Assembly (NCBI RefSeq): GCF_014873875.1
Contig: NZ_JADBEM010000001.1
Location: forward strand, 2,480,001-2,544,000
DNA from: Actinopolymorpha pittospori
GTDB lineage: Bacteria; Actinomycetota; Actinomycetes; Propionibacteriales; Actinopolymorphaceae
Direction of reading: 5' to 3'
Length of the DNA stretch: 64,000 nt
In this document: positions 17,031 to 25,771 of the stretch, piece by piece
Layout: every line of letters begins with the position of its first letter
How positions within the stretch are numbered: the stretch's first letter is position 1
Notes under the pieces: generated by a model
What the model saw: only the letters and a program-made list of their open reading frames with translations
Told to the model about the DNA's origin: nothing
Databases searched by the model: none
Position numbers and translations under genes: made by a program

Positions 17031-17375
17031 CTACGCACGCGGTGCGTCTCGCTGGGTTCGCCGGAGCAAGACGAGGCTGGTCGACTTCAGGACGGCCTCA
17101 AGCTCGCTCCCGCGCACCGTGGACTCGACATACAGGAGTGTCGGATACTCGGCGTGCTCCGCTTCGGCCGGCTCGTCCAAATCCTGGTTGCGCTGCACAA
17201 GGAACGTCTCCGAGTCCGGTGTCCACCAGCCGGCTGTGCGCAGGTAGTCGCCACCACGCCAGTCGCTGTCGTGCAACTCGAACGTGACCCCCAGGGTTCG
17301 CTCAAGCTCGCCGGCGACCGTTCCGAGGTCTGACACGCTGCCGTAGAGAAGATCAACGACGTAGCGGGCGTCCAT
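17031..17375 (-). CDS. Hypothetical immunity-like protein, 114 aa
   Basis: Starts MDARYVVDLLYGSVSDLGTV and contains LGVTFELHDSDWRGGDYLRT and AEYPTLLYVESTVRGSELEA, ending in a basic tail. Small, single-domain and acidic in its core, like toxin-immunity proteins, but no family name can be given. Its 3' end abuts a tRNA-Gly-like core, and a second att-like module lies 31 bases upstream of its start, so it sits as a single gene between two such sites. Confidence 0.6.
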   Translation of the reverse strand: MDARYVVDLLYGSVSDLGTVAGELERTLGVTFELHDSDWRGGDYLRTAGWWTPDSETFLVQRNQDLDEPAEAEHAEYPTLLYVESTVRGSELEAVLKSTSLVLLRRTQRDAPRA

Positions 17376-17405
17376 GACGCCATCCTCTGCCCTCCGTCTG
17401 CTCGA

Positions 17406-17680
17406 TGCCCCCGAGGTGCCCCCGAACGACCCTTGGCAGCCCTCAACAACCCATGACTACAAGGAGCAATCCACGGTCAGGGACACGGGAATCGAGGGAC
17501 GACCTGCGGACGTAAACCCACTCGTAATGCGTCGCTCCTGCTAACGCCCTTGCTAACACGAGGCCTGGACGATCATGGACAGCTATCGCTCGTACGGGCC
17601 GCTCACGCCCTGGACTCCCGCTCAGGATGGACGATCATGGACCCGGCTGGCAGATCGTAAGCCTGCTTGTAATCGGGTGT
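17406..17680 (+). repeat. Tandem attachment-like modules: Thr(CGU) then Thr(UGU)
   Basis: TGCCCCCGA at 17406 and 17417 (11-bp period) is followed 115 bases later by CTCGTAATGCG (17521), an anticodon-loop sequence of tRNA-Thr(CGU). Immediately after come TGCTAAC at 17539 and 17551 (12-bp period). CTTGTAATCGGGTG (17666), as in tRNA-Thr(UGU), lies 127 bases later. The same tandem arrangement recurs at 27130-27400. Confidence 0.6.
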
Positions 17681-17735
17681 GATCCGACAGCTGATGCGCG
17701 ACACATGTCCGCCGGGTGATCTGCGACAGGGCTAG

Positions 17736-19191
17736 TAGTACTTTGTTAGGTGTGTCGTTTCGTGTTCTGTGGTTGATGTTCTGACATGGTCGGTGCATGA
17801 CTCCTGATCAGATAGCGGAGTTGCGGCCGAGGCTTGGCGAGTTCGCAGCCGACATGCTGGGTTGTCTTGCGCGTTCGGATCAGCGTGCCACGGGTGAGTT
17901 GTATCTGCGTGGCCTGTTGACTGATGGTCGGCGTAAGTCGATGCAGCCGATGGCGGAGCGGCTGGGTGTGGATCATCAGCGGTTGCAGCAGTTCGTCACC
18001 TCCTCGACATGGGATTTCACCGCGGTGCGGCGCAGGTTGAGCTCGTGGGCTGCGCAGGCGATTGGGCCGCGGGCATACGTGATCGACGACACCGGATTCC
18101 CCAAGGACGGGCCTGCCTCGGCGTGTGTGGCCTGGCAGTATTCCGGGACGTTGGGCAAGACCGCCAACTGCCAGATCGGGGTGAGTGTTCACGCGGTCAA
18201 CGACACCTGCTCGGCGGCGGTCGACTGGCGGTTGTTCTGCCCGGAAAGCTGGGACGACAAGGCCTGTGATGATCCCGAGCAGGCCGAGAAGGTCCGCCGG
18301 AAGCGAGCCGAATCCAAAGTCCCTGACGACGTGAGGCATGTCGAGAAGTGGCGGCTCGCGCTGGACATGCTTGATGAGCAGACCGAATGGGGGTCGCCGA
18401 GGCTTCCCGTCGTTGCCGATGCCGGATATGGGGATTGCACCAGGTTCCGGCTCGGCGTGGAAGAACGTGGCCTGGACTATGTGGTCGCACTCAAAGCCGG
18501 CACCAGCGCCCACCCCGGCGAAGCGGAGCCGGTGAGACCGCCACGTAACGGTGGTCGTGGCAGACGTCCCAAGCCCCACTACCCGAAGCCGGCATCGAGT
18601 CTGCGCGAGATCGCCATGGCGGCCGGCCGCGATGCCTACCAGGAGGTGGCGTGGCGGCAGGGGACCAGAAAAACGAAAGGTAATCCGAGTGCTGCCATGA
18701 CCTCGAAGTTCGCGGTGTTCGTGGTACGTCCGGCCAACCGCGACATCCCTCGCGCAGACGATGGGACCTTGCCGGCGAAGCTGCTGCTGGTCGAATGGCC
18801 CGATGAGGCGAACGAGCCTACCGACTACTGGCTTTCTAACCTGCCTGCCGACACACCGATCGATCAGCTCGTCGACCTGGCAAAGATCCGGTGGCGGATC
18901 GAACATGACTACCGCGAACTGAAAACCGGGCTCGGACTCGACCACTTCGAAGGACGCTCCTGGACCGGCTGGAACCGCCACGTCACACTCGTCGCGATCG
19001 CCCAAGCTTTCTGCACCATGGTCAGACTCGACCCAAAACAGGATGCGCCGGCCTGAGCTTGTACGCAGTCGTACACGAGCTACAAATCGTGCTCGCCCTC
19101 ATCGCCGGCGCATGCCCCACCTGCCGACAAGAAGTCACCATCGACCACATCGAAGCACTCGCCCCACCATGATCGACATGACAAAGTCCTA
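17736..19191 (+). mobile_element. IS701-family insertion sequence, copy 1 (1456 bp)
   Basis: Ends TAGTACTTTGTT and GACAAAGTCCTA form imperfect inverted repeats, flanked by CTAG direct repeats at 17732-17735 and 19192-19195. It is nearly identical to the copy at 38294-39749. The flanks (a GCGACA repeat before, AGAAGCCTG after) resemble an unoccupied repeat at 55498-55570. Confidence 0.9.
17797..19056 (+). CDS. IS701-family transposase, 419 aa
   Basis: DDE_5-type transposase beginning MTPDQIAELRPRLGEFAADM. The first Asp lies in AYVIDDTGFPKDG, the second in PVVADAGYGDCTRF and the Glu region in RWRIEHDYRELKTGLGLDHF. The frame stops after KQDAPA. A second frame across the stop encodes LYAVVHELQIVLALIAGACP followed by TCRQEV, the normal C-terminal end of the family, so the end is one base out of frame. 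Copy 2 has the same arrangement. Confidence 0.9.
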   Translation: MTPDQIAELRPRLGEFAADMLGCLARSDQRATGELYLRGLLTDGRRKSMQPMAERLGVDHQRLQQFVTSSTWDFTAVRRRLSSWAAQAIGPRAYVIDDTGFPKDGPASACVAWQYSGTLGKTANCQIGVSVHAVNDTCSAAVDWRLFCPESWDDKACDDPEQAEKVRRKRAESKVPDDVRHVEKWRLALDMLDEQTEWGSPRLPVVADAGYGDCTRFRLGVEERGLDYVVALKAGTSAHPGEAEPVRPPRNGGRGRRPKPHYPKPASSLREIAMAAGRDAYQEVAWRQGTRKTKGNPSAAMTSKFAVFVVRPANRDIPRADDGTLPAKLLLVEWPDEANEPTDYWLSNLPADTPIDQLVDLAKIRWRIEHDYRELKTGLGLDHFEGRSWTGWNRHVTLVAIAQAFCTMVRLDPKQDAPA

Positions 19192-19321
19192 CTAGAAGCC
19201 TGCCCGCCACATGACGGACGGCAACGCACGGATCTGCCGATGATGGGGCGTTCTGGCCCAGTAGGGTTGCAGGCGACCGTGACGAGGATCTTGACGTCGA
19301 CAGCGCCGGAGGGAGACGGCA

Positions 19322-19771
19322 ATGACGCCGCGTGAGGCGATGGATGGCGCCTTGAAGGATGCGATCACACAGCACCTACGTCCAAAGGGATTCACCGGAT
19401 CTCTACCGCACCTGCGTCGCCGTTCCGACGCCCAAGTCTGCTTGATCAGCTTCCAGTTCTTCTCAGCTGGCGGAAGGTTCGCCGTCGAGGTCGCTGAGTG
19501 TGGGCCTGACGGCCTCACTACCTCCTGGGGCAAGCACAAGGCTCCTCACAAGGTGACGGCCCAAGACATCCCCGCGCCTCGGCCGCGACTTGGAAGTGCG
19601 GACTTTCCCCAGGGCGATCATTGGTTCGTCTTCGGGCCGCGAAACTACGAGGCGGGCGCGGCGAAGCTGCGGCCCCATGAGGACTACGAAGCGCTCGCTG
19701 CTGGCGTGCTGGGGTTTGTCGAGTCGCAGGCAGAGCCATTCTGGGAGCAGCAACTCTCGGCGCGGACGTAG
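19322..19771 (+). CDS. DUF4304-type protein, 149 aa
   Basis: ATG 19322 follows GGAGGGAGA. The product starts MTPREAMDGALKDAITQHLR, has KGFTGSLPHLRRRS, then VCLISFQFFSAGGRFAVEVA and a C-terminal helix LAAGVLGFVESQAEPFWEQQ. This is the layout of DUF4304 proteins, found in toxin-immunity neighbourhoods and otherwise uncharacterised. It is the first intact gene after IS701 copy 1. Confidence 0.6.
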   Translation: MTPREAMDGALKDAITQHLRPKGFTGSLPHLRRRSDAQVCLISFQFFSAGGRFAVEVAECGPDGLTTSWGKHKAPHKVTAQDIPAPRPRLGSADFPQGDHWFVFGPRNYEAGAAKLRPHEDYEALAAGVLGFVESQAEPFWEQQLSART

Positions 19772-19888
19772 ATTCAGCCGACCCGGCGGCGTACCCGTAA
19801 GCCCCTACTGCCGCATCGCTGCGGGTGCGGCGTAGATCCAACGCCCTCATCTGCCGCGATCCGGTGCTCGTGCCGATGTACGGGACCA

Positions 19889-20357
19889 TCAGGCCCGGAA
19901 GGTCTGGCCGTACCGTTTGGTACACTCCATCGCGTCGCCGCTGACCTCGCGGCCGATCCGGGCGAGTCGAGGTTGGACGGCCGTGGCGGATCTGTTCGAG
20001 TGACCACGCGTCGTCGGAGTAGTCGTCGAACGCGCATCCGCCCTCGGCCAGGAGACGCTCAACAAGATCACGCATCTCAGCCTGGTAGTCCCCGCGACCG
20101 GACACGCGAACCTCGACCCACACCCCCGCGAGTTCCTGGCCCTCCTGCCGCAGGGCTTCCACCTCGGACGCGGAGAACGAGCCCTGGTCCTCCAACGCCT
20201 GGATCAGGTCTTGCGCAGACTCGTAGCGGTTCACACCGACCTCAAGCCGGCGATTGGCAACCCCGAACCATTCCGACCCTGCACGTTCGGCCACGCTATC
20301 GAGCAGGGACAGCAGCCGAGGCAGGTCCATGACCGGGAACACCTGCACCGACCTCAT
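19889..20357 (-). pseudogene. Hypothetical protein with a frameshift near its C-terminus
   Basis: The N-terminal ~125 residues (MRSVQVFPVMDLPRLLSLLD, AERAGSEWFGVANRRLEVGV, LAGVWVEVRVSGRGDYQAEM, DDYSDDAWSLEQIRHG) are in one frame. The end (AVQPRLARIGREVSGDAMEC, then TKRYGQTFRA) is in another, the shift lying near 19980. In the first frame translation would run into unrelated sequence antisense to the DUF4304 gene. Function unknown. Confidence 0.5.
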
Positions 20358-20537
20358 GGCCGAAGTGTCTCAGCCGCCCACCCAGACGTCCGCACATGCC
20401 GCGATCCGCGCTCTCGCTCTGTCGCACATCACCCGGCGTACGATCGTCGCGTCTCGCCCGCCCAGACGAGTCGTCCCTTGTCTTGACGCAGTAGGTGCTT
20501 GACGGAGCTGTGCCAGCTGCTGACGTTTCGCCGCGGC

Positions 20538-21056
20538 TCAGGCCGCGATCAGTGCATCTCGGAGTCGCCTGGCGAACGCAAGCAACTGGGCGAATGCCTC
20601 GAGGTCCTCGGGCGTGACTTCGTGTATCGGTTCTTCGCCCAGGCTCTCAAGGGCGGCATCCAGGACGACGCAAGAGGCTCCGTCCGCCCGCGCTCGGGAG
20701 TCTCGAAGTGCTGGAGCCGCCGATAGCTCGGTGAGCGTGACTGCTGCCGCGGCGAGCGGCGGTGCTGTAAGTGAGCCCTCTGAAGCGCTCAGGGCGGCGA
20801 GGACGTCGGTTCCGACTTGGCCGGGGCCGAAGCGAAGACTGAGCCACGCGCCCATCACGACCGGTCGCCACGCGCCCATCACGACCGGTCGCCACGCGCC
20901 GGCCCTCAGCAGCCAAACGACGTCATCAAGCTCGGCGGTGCGGCCGACCTGGACCAGATCATTCCACACCTCGTCCCCAACCCACGTGGCGTTCAACCTC
21001 ATCAGATTCAGGTAGAACGGCACCACGAACGTCGTTTCGCGCGGAGTCAGCGCCAT
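20538..21056 (-). CDS. DUF6000-like helical protein with an internal duplication, 172 aa
   Basis: Starts MALTPRETTFVVPFYLNLMR and contains LLRAGAWRPVVMGAWRPVVM followed by GAWLSLRFG. The AWRPVVMG unit is repeated by an exact 24-bp tandem duplication at about 20845-20895. The helical remainder (LAAAAVTLTELSAAPALRDS, LDAALESLGEEP) resembles HEAT-like DUF6000 proteins, such as the one at 44610. The duplication is in frame, so the protein is still made, with eight extra residues in its most conserved segment. Confidence 0.55.
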   Translation of the reverse strand: MALTPRETTFVVPFYLNLMRLNATWVGDEVWNDLVQVGRTAELDDVVWLLRAGAWRPVVMGAWRPVVMGAWLSLRFGPGQVGTDVLAALSASEGSLTAPPLAAAAVTLTELSAAPALRDSRARADGASCVVLDAALESLGEEPIHEVTPEDLEAFAQLLAFARRLRDALIAA

Positions 21057-21120
21057 ACGTTCCAGTCTTGCATCACGCCCGACGGCACCACGCGAATCGA
21101 ACAGCCCGCTTCTGCCGCTG

Positions 21121-21342
21121 TCAGAGCTCGATCGGACTGTAACTCAGGGCTCGGTCGACAACCTCGGCCGCCGTGGGCTCGTGATCGAAGTGGTCCGTCG
21201 ACCAGAAGATCAGCTCGGTAGCTGCGGGGTCGAGAACGCCGCCCTGAAACTCGGCGACCAGACTGTCGACTTCCTCTTCGCTGGAGTAGTCGCCATCCAT
21301 CAGCCGCTGGACGATCTCGATCAATCGTTCACGCTCAGACAC
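21121..21342 (-). CDS. Colicin/bacteriocin immunity-like protein, 73 aa
   Basis: The short acidic helical protein MSERERLIEIVQRLMDGDYS continues EEEVDSLVAEF, TELIFWSTD and EVVDRALSYSPIEL. Spacing of helices, the acidic middle and the closing ALSYSPI strongly recall the E-type colicin immunity family, which binds and blocks a nuclease toxin domain. No toxin gene is adjacent, so it is an orphan. Family assignment is by pattern only. Confidence 0.6.
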   Translation of the reverse strand: MSERERLIEIVQRLMDGDYSSEEEVDSLVAEFQGGVLDPAATELIFWSTDHFDHEPTAAEVVDRALSYSPIEL

Positions 21343-21428
21343 GCATCAAGGGTGGCAGCCAGCCGCGAGTAGCGCCACGCACATGCCGCTGATCCGCGCG
21401 GTCGCGGCGACGAGCGGTAACCCCACCG

Positions 21429-21692
21429 ATGAGCCAGACTGGACGGGTGGACACGAACTCGCCGAAGTCCGACTGGGCCGATCGGTTGCCGACCGGACCG
21501 CCCCTGCGTGACGAGTTGGCCCTGCTCGTTGATGCCGATCAGGGGCGCGACGAAGCTGAGAACGGCTACTTCGAAAGCACCAACGATCCCCAGTTTGTTG
21601 CGACTGAGACGGCGCAGCGACGGTTCAGGGGACAACTGCGGCGGAGGCTCAGACACCGCGGATCGGAGGCACGCGGACGGACGTCCGAGTAG
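21429..21692 (+). CDS. Doubtful small hypothetical protein
   Basis: An 87-residue frame (VDTNSPKSDWADRLPTGPPL, RDELALLVDADQGRDEAENG, YFESTNDPQFVAT) with a plausible acidic first half and an Arg-rich end that looks like read-through. It could be a small protein or remnant. Confidence 0.25.
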   Translation: MSQTGRVDTNSPKSDWADRLPTGPPLRDELALLVDADQGRDEAENGYFESTNDPQFVATETAQRRFRGQLRRRLRHRGSEARGRTSE

Positions 21693-21761
21693 CAAGAACC
21701 GACCGCACATGCCGCGACGAGGGCGACACGTCCGTACGGGCAGCGCGGCAGACTTAACCTC

Positions 21762-21941
21762 GTGAGTGACAAGGACCGTGCTGAAGTCTTCGATCAACTC
21801 CGACGTGTCATCACCTGGGAGATCGAGGCTCAGGTGGGCATGCATCGGCCCATCGAACAGCTCCCGGCGATGATCGCTGACACCTTGCTCGACTTCTTTG
21901 ACATAGCCCTGAAGCCCGGAGCGCAACCGCCCGCTGAGTAG
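21762..21941 (+). CDS. Small hypothetical protein, 59 aa
   Basis: GTG 21762 starts VSDKDRAEVFDQLRRVITWE; the rest is IEAQVGMHRPIEQLPAMIAD with TLLDFFDIALKPG. The whole is a coherent helical sequence with no competing frame. Function unknown. A short CATGCCG-type repeat follows its stop. Confidence 0.5.
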   Translation: MSDKDRAEVFDQLRRVITWEIEAQVGMHRPIEQLPAMIADTLLDFFDIALKPGAQPPAE

Positions 21942-22006
21942 CGCACGCTCATGCCGTCGTCCGCGCTCTCCTGTCCCGTGGATGGCCTCGACGGTAGCGT
22001 TCACCC

Positions 22007-22477
22007 GTGCCGCCATGTATCGACGTCTACGTTTGGGTGCGGAAGGATGAGCGGGCATCCGTGCTGGAGCGGTTCATTGACCGATACGTCGACACGGAGA
22101 ACCCCGGGGAGCCGCGCTTCGAGGCACTCGTGCGGACCTTGATCGACGGCCTGCCCGAGCCGGGCGACGTCGACGCGCTGGCGGAGTTGCGCCGAGACGA
22201 CCCTGCGGTGGAGGCGTTCTCCATCTACCTTCGAGCCGTCGACCACTACGGAGCCATCATCACCGTGACCGAGGAGGGTGACCTGGTGCGCGGCCTCGAG
22301 CTCGACGATCGGTTCGACGAGCCTGAGTTGCTGGATCAGGCGGCCACCTTGATGGCGGCTCTCAAGCAAGAGTTTGGGGCGGCTGGCGGCCTTGCCGGCG
22401 TCGAGCTGCCGCCTCCACAGTCCGCATCGGAGTGGGCTGACGACGCACTCGTGATGCTTCGAGATGGACGCGTTTAG
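22007..22477 (+). CDS. Hypothetical immunity-like protein, 156 aa
   Basis: Starts MPPCIDVYVWVRKDERASVL and contains RFIDRYVDTENPGEPRFEAL, SIYLRAVDHYGAIITVTEEG and LLDQAATLMAALKQEF. The alternating beta segments and the acidic character are typical of small actinomycete proteins found beside toxins, but I cannot name a family. The ATG context lacks a strong Shine-Dalgarno sequence. Confidence 0.6.
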   Translation: MPPCIDVYVWVRKDERASVLERFIDRYVDTENPGEPRFEALVRTLIDGLPEPGDVDALAELRRDDPAVEAFSIYLRAVDHYGAIITVTEEGDLVRGLELDDRFDEPELLDQAATLMAALKQEFGAAGGLAGVELPPPQSASEWADDALVMLRDGRV

Positions 22478-22489
22478 AGGCGCACGCAC

Positions 22490-22875
22490 GTGCCGCGATC
22501 CGCGTACTCGGCGTCGCACATCACCTGGCGGACGAGCGTCGCGCATCGGTCGACGGAGCACAGGACTTTTAATCGGGTGACTGCCGAACCGACCTCTCTT
22601 GAGGTCAAGGCGGCGCTGACGCGGCGCTGCCCCCCGGCCGCCCTGCGGGCGGCGCCGGGGCGCCGTCCTCGGGCTCACCGGGCGGACAGGCGACGCATCT
22701 CGTCGCCGCTGGCTGGTCATCACTGTGAAGTGACACGCCCCGTCCTCCTCGCATGCCAGTCTCCGGCCTCCACTCCACGCGTCAAGGGCGCGTGTCGGCG
22801 TCGCTGACGCGATCTTCGACCCTTGACCCGCTCCGTGCCGGCCTTCAATCTGGCTGGTTGCGAGGATGACGGGAA
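22490..22875 (+). repeat. Cluster of intergenic repeats (no gene)
   Basis: In order: a CATGCCGCGATCC-type motif, a GTCGCACATCACCTGGCGGA repeat, CTTTTAATCGGGTG (22565; tRNA-Lys anticodon-loop-like), the perfect inverted repeat GCCGCCCTGCGGGCGGC (22637-22653), and from 22737 a ~140-bp repeat also present at 28022 and 58553. No protein is supported before ~22876. Confidence 0.5.
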
Positions 22876-23237
22876 CCAGTGGTCGCTGGGCATCTTCCGT
22901 CCGTGGAAGTATGACCCCGTGCAGCAGCTGGACATCCCTGTCCTGGTCGATCCCTGGCAGGACCTATGCAACCCGGACCAGGCCATCGCCAGCCAGGTCC
23001 ATGACCTCACTCGCGAGCTGCTCGCCGAACTCGCGCACGGCCACCCGCTGCATGGCGCTCCCTTCACGATCATCGGCAGGTCCTACGTGCGAGACGACGT
23101 CCTGCTCGACACCCCGCACGGCTGGGCCCTCGTCCACCTGACCTTGGACCCGCGACCCAGAGCCGCCGCCGTATCCCTTCACGCGATTCTTCGCCACGGC
23201 AGCAGCCGTCGAAGCGGCGATCGACCTCGACACGTGA
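22876..23237 (+). pseudogene. Hypothetical protein, N-terminus replaced by a repeat and frameshifted
   Basis: Coding character begins where the ~140-bp repeat ends (WSLGIFRPWKYDPVQQLDIP, VLVDPWQDLCNPDQAIASQV, LLAELAHGHPLHGAPFTIIG, DTPHGWALVHLTLDP). A one-base shift near 23155 then moves the natural end (PPPYPFTRFFATAAAVEAAI, DLDT) to another frame. It resembles small actinomycete proteins of unknown function. It lacks its own start codon. Confidence 0.5.
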
Positions 23238-23247
23238 GGTCGAGGCC

Positions 23248-23496
23248 ATGGCAAAGCACCGGAAGCGCGATCAGACCGTAACGGGCGTCGTCGAGTGGTA
23301 CGACAGCGATGAAGGCTGGGGCGCGATCACAGCACCCGAAGTCCCCGGTGGCTGCTTCGTCCACTTCTCAGACATTCAGATGCCCGGATTCAAAGAGCTC
23401 CGCTCCGGCCAACGGGTGCGATTCACCTTCGAAACCCCCGGGTTCCTCCAGGACGGCTACCGGTATCGCGCCCGCGCAGTCTGGCCACTTGACTAG
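23248..23496 (+). CDS. Cold-shock-domain-like protein, 82 aa
   Basis: The sequence MAKHRKRDQTVTGVVEWYDS, DEGWGAITAPEVPGGCFVHF, SDIQMPGFKELRSGQRVRFT has the five-strand cold-shock pattern. The RNP1-like GWGAI (usually GFGFI) and RNP2-like CFVHFSDI (usually VFVHFSAI) are visible. These domains bind single-stranded nucleic acid. The variation in RNP1 suggests a divergent subfamily. ATG 23248 is 10 bases after the pseudogene stop. Confidence 0.75.
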   Translation: MAKHRKRDQTVTGVVEWYDSDEGWGAITAPEVPGGCFVHFSDIQMPGFKELRSGQRVRFTFETPGFLQDGYRYRARAVWPLD

Positions 23497-23630
23497 CTAG
23501 AGGGCGGGCGCGCGGGTGGACGGTGGAACTCGAGGAACCCGTCAGGACATCAGCGCCTGACCGGTCCTGCCTCGCTCGACCGGCTCCGCGGGCTTGGATT
23601 CTGTCCGAGCCCGGCTAGTTCTGTCACCAT

Positions 23631-24035
23631 GTGCGCGTGGATGAGGAGCGAGGCGTGGGCGGTGCCCCAACGTGGCTCATCGTGGGCGCGAGGGTTCGGC
23701 ACCAGGCTTTCGGCACGGGTTCCGTCGCCCGTGTCGGGTACTACAAGGGGATCCCGAGTGTCTGGATCGACTTCGATGCCGGTGCCCGCAGGGCGTTGGA
23801 TCTCCAGATTGCGCTTCCCTTTCTCACGTCCGACGACGGTCGAAGCGCAGCTACGTCACCCGATCCGCGCCAAAAGTGTGATGTCTGTGGCGCCCGTCCT
23901 GTCGTGCTTGACGTTGCCCATGCTGGCGGCCACATGCGCCTGTGTGAGGCACACCGTAGCGAAGCAGGCGAGCACCTCGGGCAGTCGAGACACCGGGGGT
24001 TCTGGGCCAGGCTGACCCGTAAGCGGAGTTCATGA
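23631..24035 (+). CDS. Hypothetical protein with SH3-like and Cys motifs, 134 aa
   Basis: Residues ~18-65 (VGARVRHQAFGTGSVARVGY, YKGIPSVWIDFDAGARRALD) look like the small SH3-like barrel at the end of UvrD/PcrA helicases and in CarD. After it comes a CDVCGARPVVLDVAHAGGHM, LCEAH segment with paired cysteines and histidines that may bind zinc, then a basic tail. It might bind nucleic acid or RNA polymerase; this is inference from fold pattern only. The start could be GTG 23631 or a GTG further in. Confidence 0.55.
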   Translation: MRVDEERGVGGAPTWLIVGARVRHQAFGTGSVARVGYYKGIPSVWIDFDAGARRALDLQIALPFLTSDDGRSAATSPDPRQKCDVCGARPVVLDVAHAGGHMRLCEAHRSEAGEHLGQSRHRGFWARLTRKRSS

Positions 24036-24085
24036 CGTCGGTGGATGCTGACAGAAGGTCAGGATGGAACTTGAATCTGAGTCGG

Positions 24086-24216
24086 CGTGCCCTTCGCGTG
24101 CCCCAAGCCAGGGCCGTTCATGGTCCCCAATGGTCAACCACAGGCAGGACGGTCGGCCTCGGACGCCGCGACGGTCCACGTTCAGCGCAGCCTGACCGAC
24201 GGAGATGCCTTTGCAA
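24086..24216 (+). repeat. Attachment-like module with tRNA-Ala(UGC) anticodon arm
   Basis: CGTGCCC at 24086 and 24097 (11-bp period) is followed by TGCCTTTGCAAGGCA near 24206-24220, a stem with loop TTTGCAA as in tRNA-Ala(UGC), 124 bases from the first repeat. The minus-strand gene at 24301 ends 85 bases further. Confidence 0.5.
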
Positions 24217-24300
24217 GGCAGGGGTTGATCCGTGTGTCTTGGCCGACCGGCCCGCCTTCAGAGAATCCGGCCAATGAGCATCGCGCGTGTCATCGTCCAG

Positions 24301-24825
24301 TCACCCAATCAGAGGTGTGCCAGGCCCACGGTCCAGAATGGCGGCGAGATCGTCGAGGGTCGCGGCGAACTCCACAGCCTCCATCTCGACCACGAAGACC
24401 GCTCCCGCATGCTCGGGATGCTTCACCAGGTGCTCATCCCGCCAAAACTGGAATGTGATCACCAGGCGAGTCCCGTCGCGGAAGAGGAAGGCCAACAGGT
24501 TGTCGGTCGTGGGTCCCCAATGGTGGAAGAGCCAGAACTGCTGGCGCAGCTCGTCATCCTCAACTTCGTTCCCAGACCCAGCGAGCAGCCGCCGATGTGT
24601 GGCTACGAGAGGTAGGCCGGCGAAAGGCGGAGATGAACCCTGGCCGGACCGCACCCAGGCAGCGGTGTCACTTACAGAGCTTCGGAACTGGGGGACGAAC
24701 GCCGTGTTGTCGTCACAGGTCAACCACTGGCCGGCGGCCCACAGGTCTACTCGACGAAGCTCCGGACTGTCCCAGCCGCCGACCTCGGCGGCGAACCTGA
24801 GCTTGTCACCCAGCAACGTCGCCAC
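24301..24825 (-). CDS. Hypothetical protein, paralog of the gene at 59726, 174 aa
   Basis: Contains LLGDKLRFAAEVGGWDSPEL, RRVDLWAAGQWLTCDDNTAF, VPQFRSSVSDTAAWVRSGQG, HRRLLAGSG and VITFQFWRDEHLVKHPEHAG. The gene at 59726-60241 has the same features at roughly two-thirds identity by eye. GTG 24825 is chosen because both paralogs become similar at that codon. Both lie just past an att-like module with a tRNA anticodon arm, in the same orientation. Function unknown, possibly immunity. Confidence 0.65.
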   Translation of the reverse strand: MATLLGDKLRFAAEVGGWDSPELRRVDLWAAGQWLTCDDNTAFVPQFRSSVSDTAAWVRSGQGSSPPFAGLPLVATHRRLLAGSGNEVEDDELRQQFWLFHHWGPTTDNLLAFLFRDGTRLVITFQFWRDEHLVKHPEHAGAVFVVEMEAVEFAATLDDLAAILDRGPGTPLIG

Positions 24826-25069
24826 CCGGGCATCATGGCAGACGACGCCCGTGGGCAACTACCGGGCCATTAGGCCGGGTGAACGAGGCTAGCGGGAGCA
24901 CGACCACACCCGGACCGTTTCGACATCTTCCAAGCTGGTCATAACCTTCGTCCTTGGACGCGTGATAGGACACACGGCCACGGGAACGAGCGGGCTGGCT
25001 TCCGCGAGACGCCTACACCGGCTTTGATGCATGCCGCAGGTCATCGTCGACCGCAGTCCGCATGGTCAC

Positions 25070-25681
25070 TCAACTCAGTTGCTTCGCCAGCTCGTGATGG
25101 AAGTAGATCAGCTCGGCCATAGGAACGGCCTTCCGAGAGGCATTCGCAAGGTCCTGACCTTGGACGGTTGAGGGCGGTGGCCAGGTATGTATTCCTTCGG
25201 AGAGGCCCAGCGCGGCCACTTCCGTCTCCCAACCGGGCCAGCGGAGCGCGTCGTAGAACTGCGTCAGGGAGCCGGTGAGGACAGCGTGCAGCCAGGCGGC
25301 ATACCCCTGCTCCAAGTCCAGCCAATCAAGTGTGTCGGGTGCGAAGTAATGGACTGTCGGAGGCGCTCCGGGTTCGGCCGGCACCCAAGCGAACTGGCCG
25401 CCGAGTACGTCGAACCCGATAACGAGGCCCCGCGACGCTGGATCTGCATCAGTCGCCACGTCAGGGAGGTCCGTCCCGCCACTGCCAAGCACTCGCAGCC
25501 ATCCATGATCGACACAGATCCCGCCCGTATGAGTGATGACTGCCCCCAACCACGACCTCACCGTGATGCCCAGATTCGCCAAGCACGACTCCGCGCGATC
25601 AGCGTCTGGGGCCAGCATCTCAACCGGATAGCGCGCCGCCTGCGCCGCCGCAAGAATCTCGTCCCATGCTGCGCTGTCCAC
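25070..25681 (-). CDS. DUF2625-type protein, 203 aa
   Basis: Matches the DUF2625 pattern: RSWLGAVITHTGGICVDHGW, LRVLGSGGTDLPDV, VIGFDVLGGQFAWVPAEPGA, VHYFAPDTLDWLDLEQGYAA and FYDALRWPGWETEV. The family is uncharacterised and occurs with SUKH-like immunity genes. ATG 25681 is the natural start. The 244 bases upstream of the previous gene hold nothing recognisable. IS3 lies 60 bases upstream of this gene's start. Confidence 0.75.
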   Translation of the reverse strand: MDSAAWDEILAAAQAARYPVEMLAPDADRAESCLANLGITVRSWLGAVITHTGGICVDHGWLRVLGSGGTDLPDVATDADPASRGLVIGFDVLGGQFAWVPAEPGAPPTVHYFAPDTLDWLDLEQGYAAWLHAVLTGSLTQFYDALRWPGWETEVAALGLSEGIHTWPPPSTVQGQDLANASRKAVPMAELIYFHHELAKQLS

Positions 25682-25771
25682 GTCAGCAGTCTGTCACTCA
25701 CCTCAAATCCTGTCTCCCCGGCGGGCAGCTGTCCTGCCGGATGAAGCGCCCCGGGTTTCGTGGAGACTCGG

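Noticed and set aside
17746..19005. 419-residue minus-strand frame opposite the IS701 transposase (also 38304-39563)
   Set aside because: It is an antisense shadow of a well-conserved transposase and repeats wherever the IS does; no family features.
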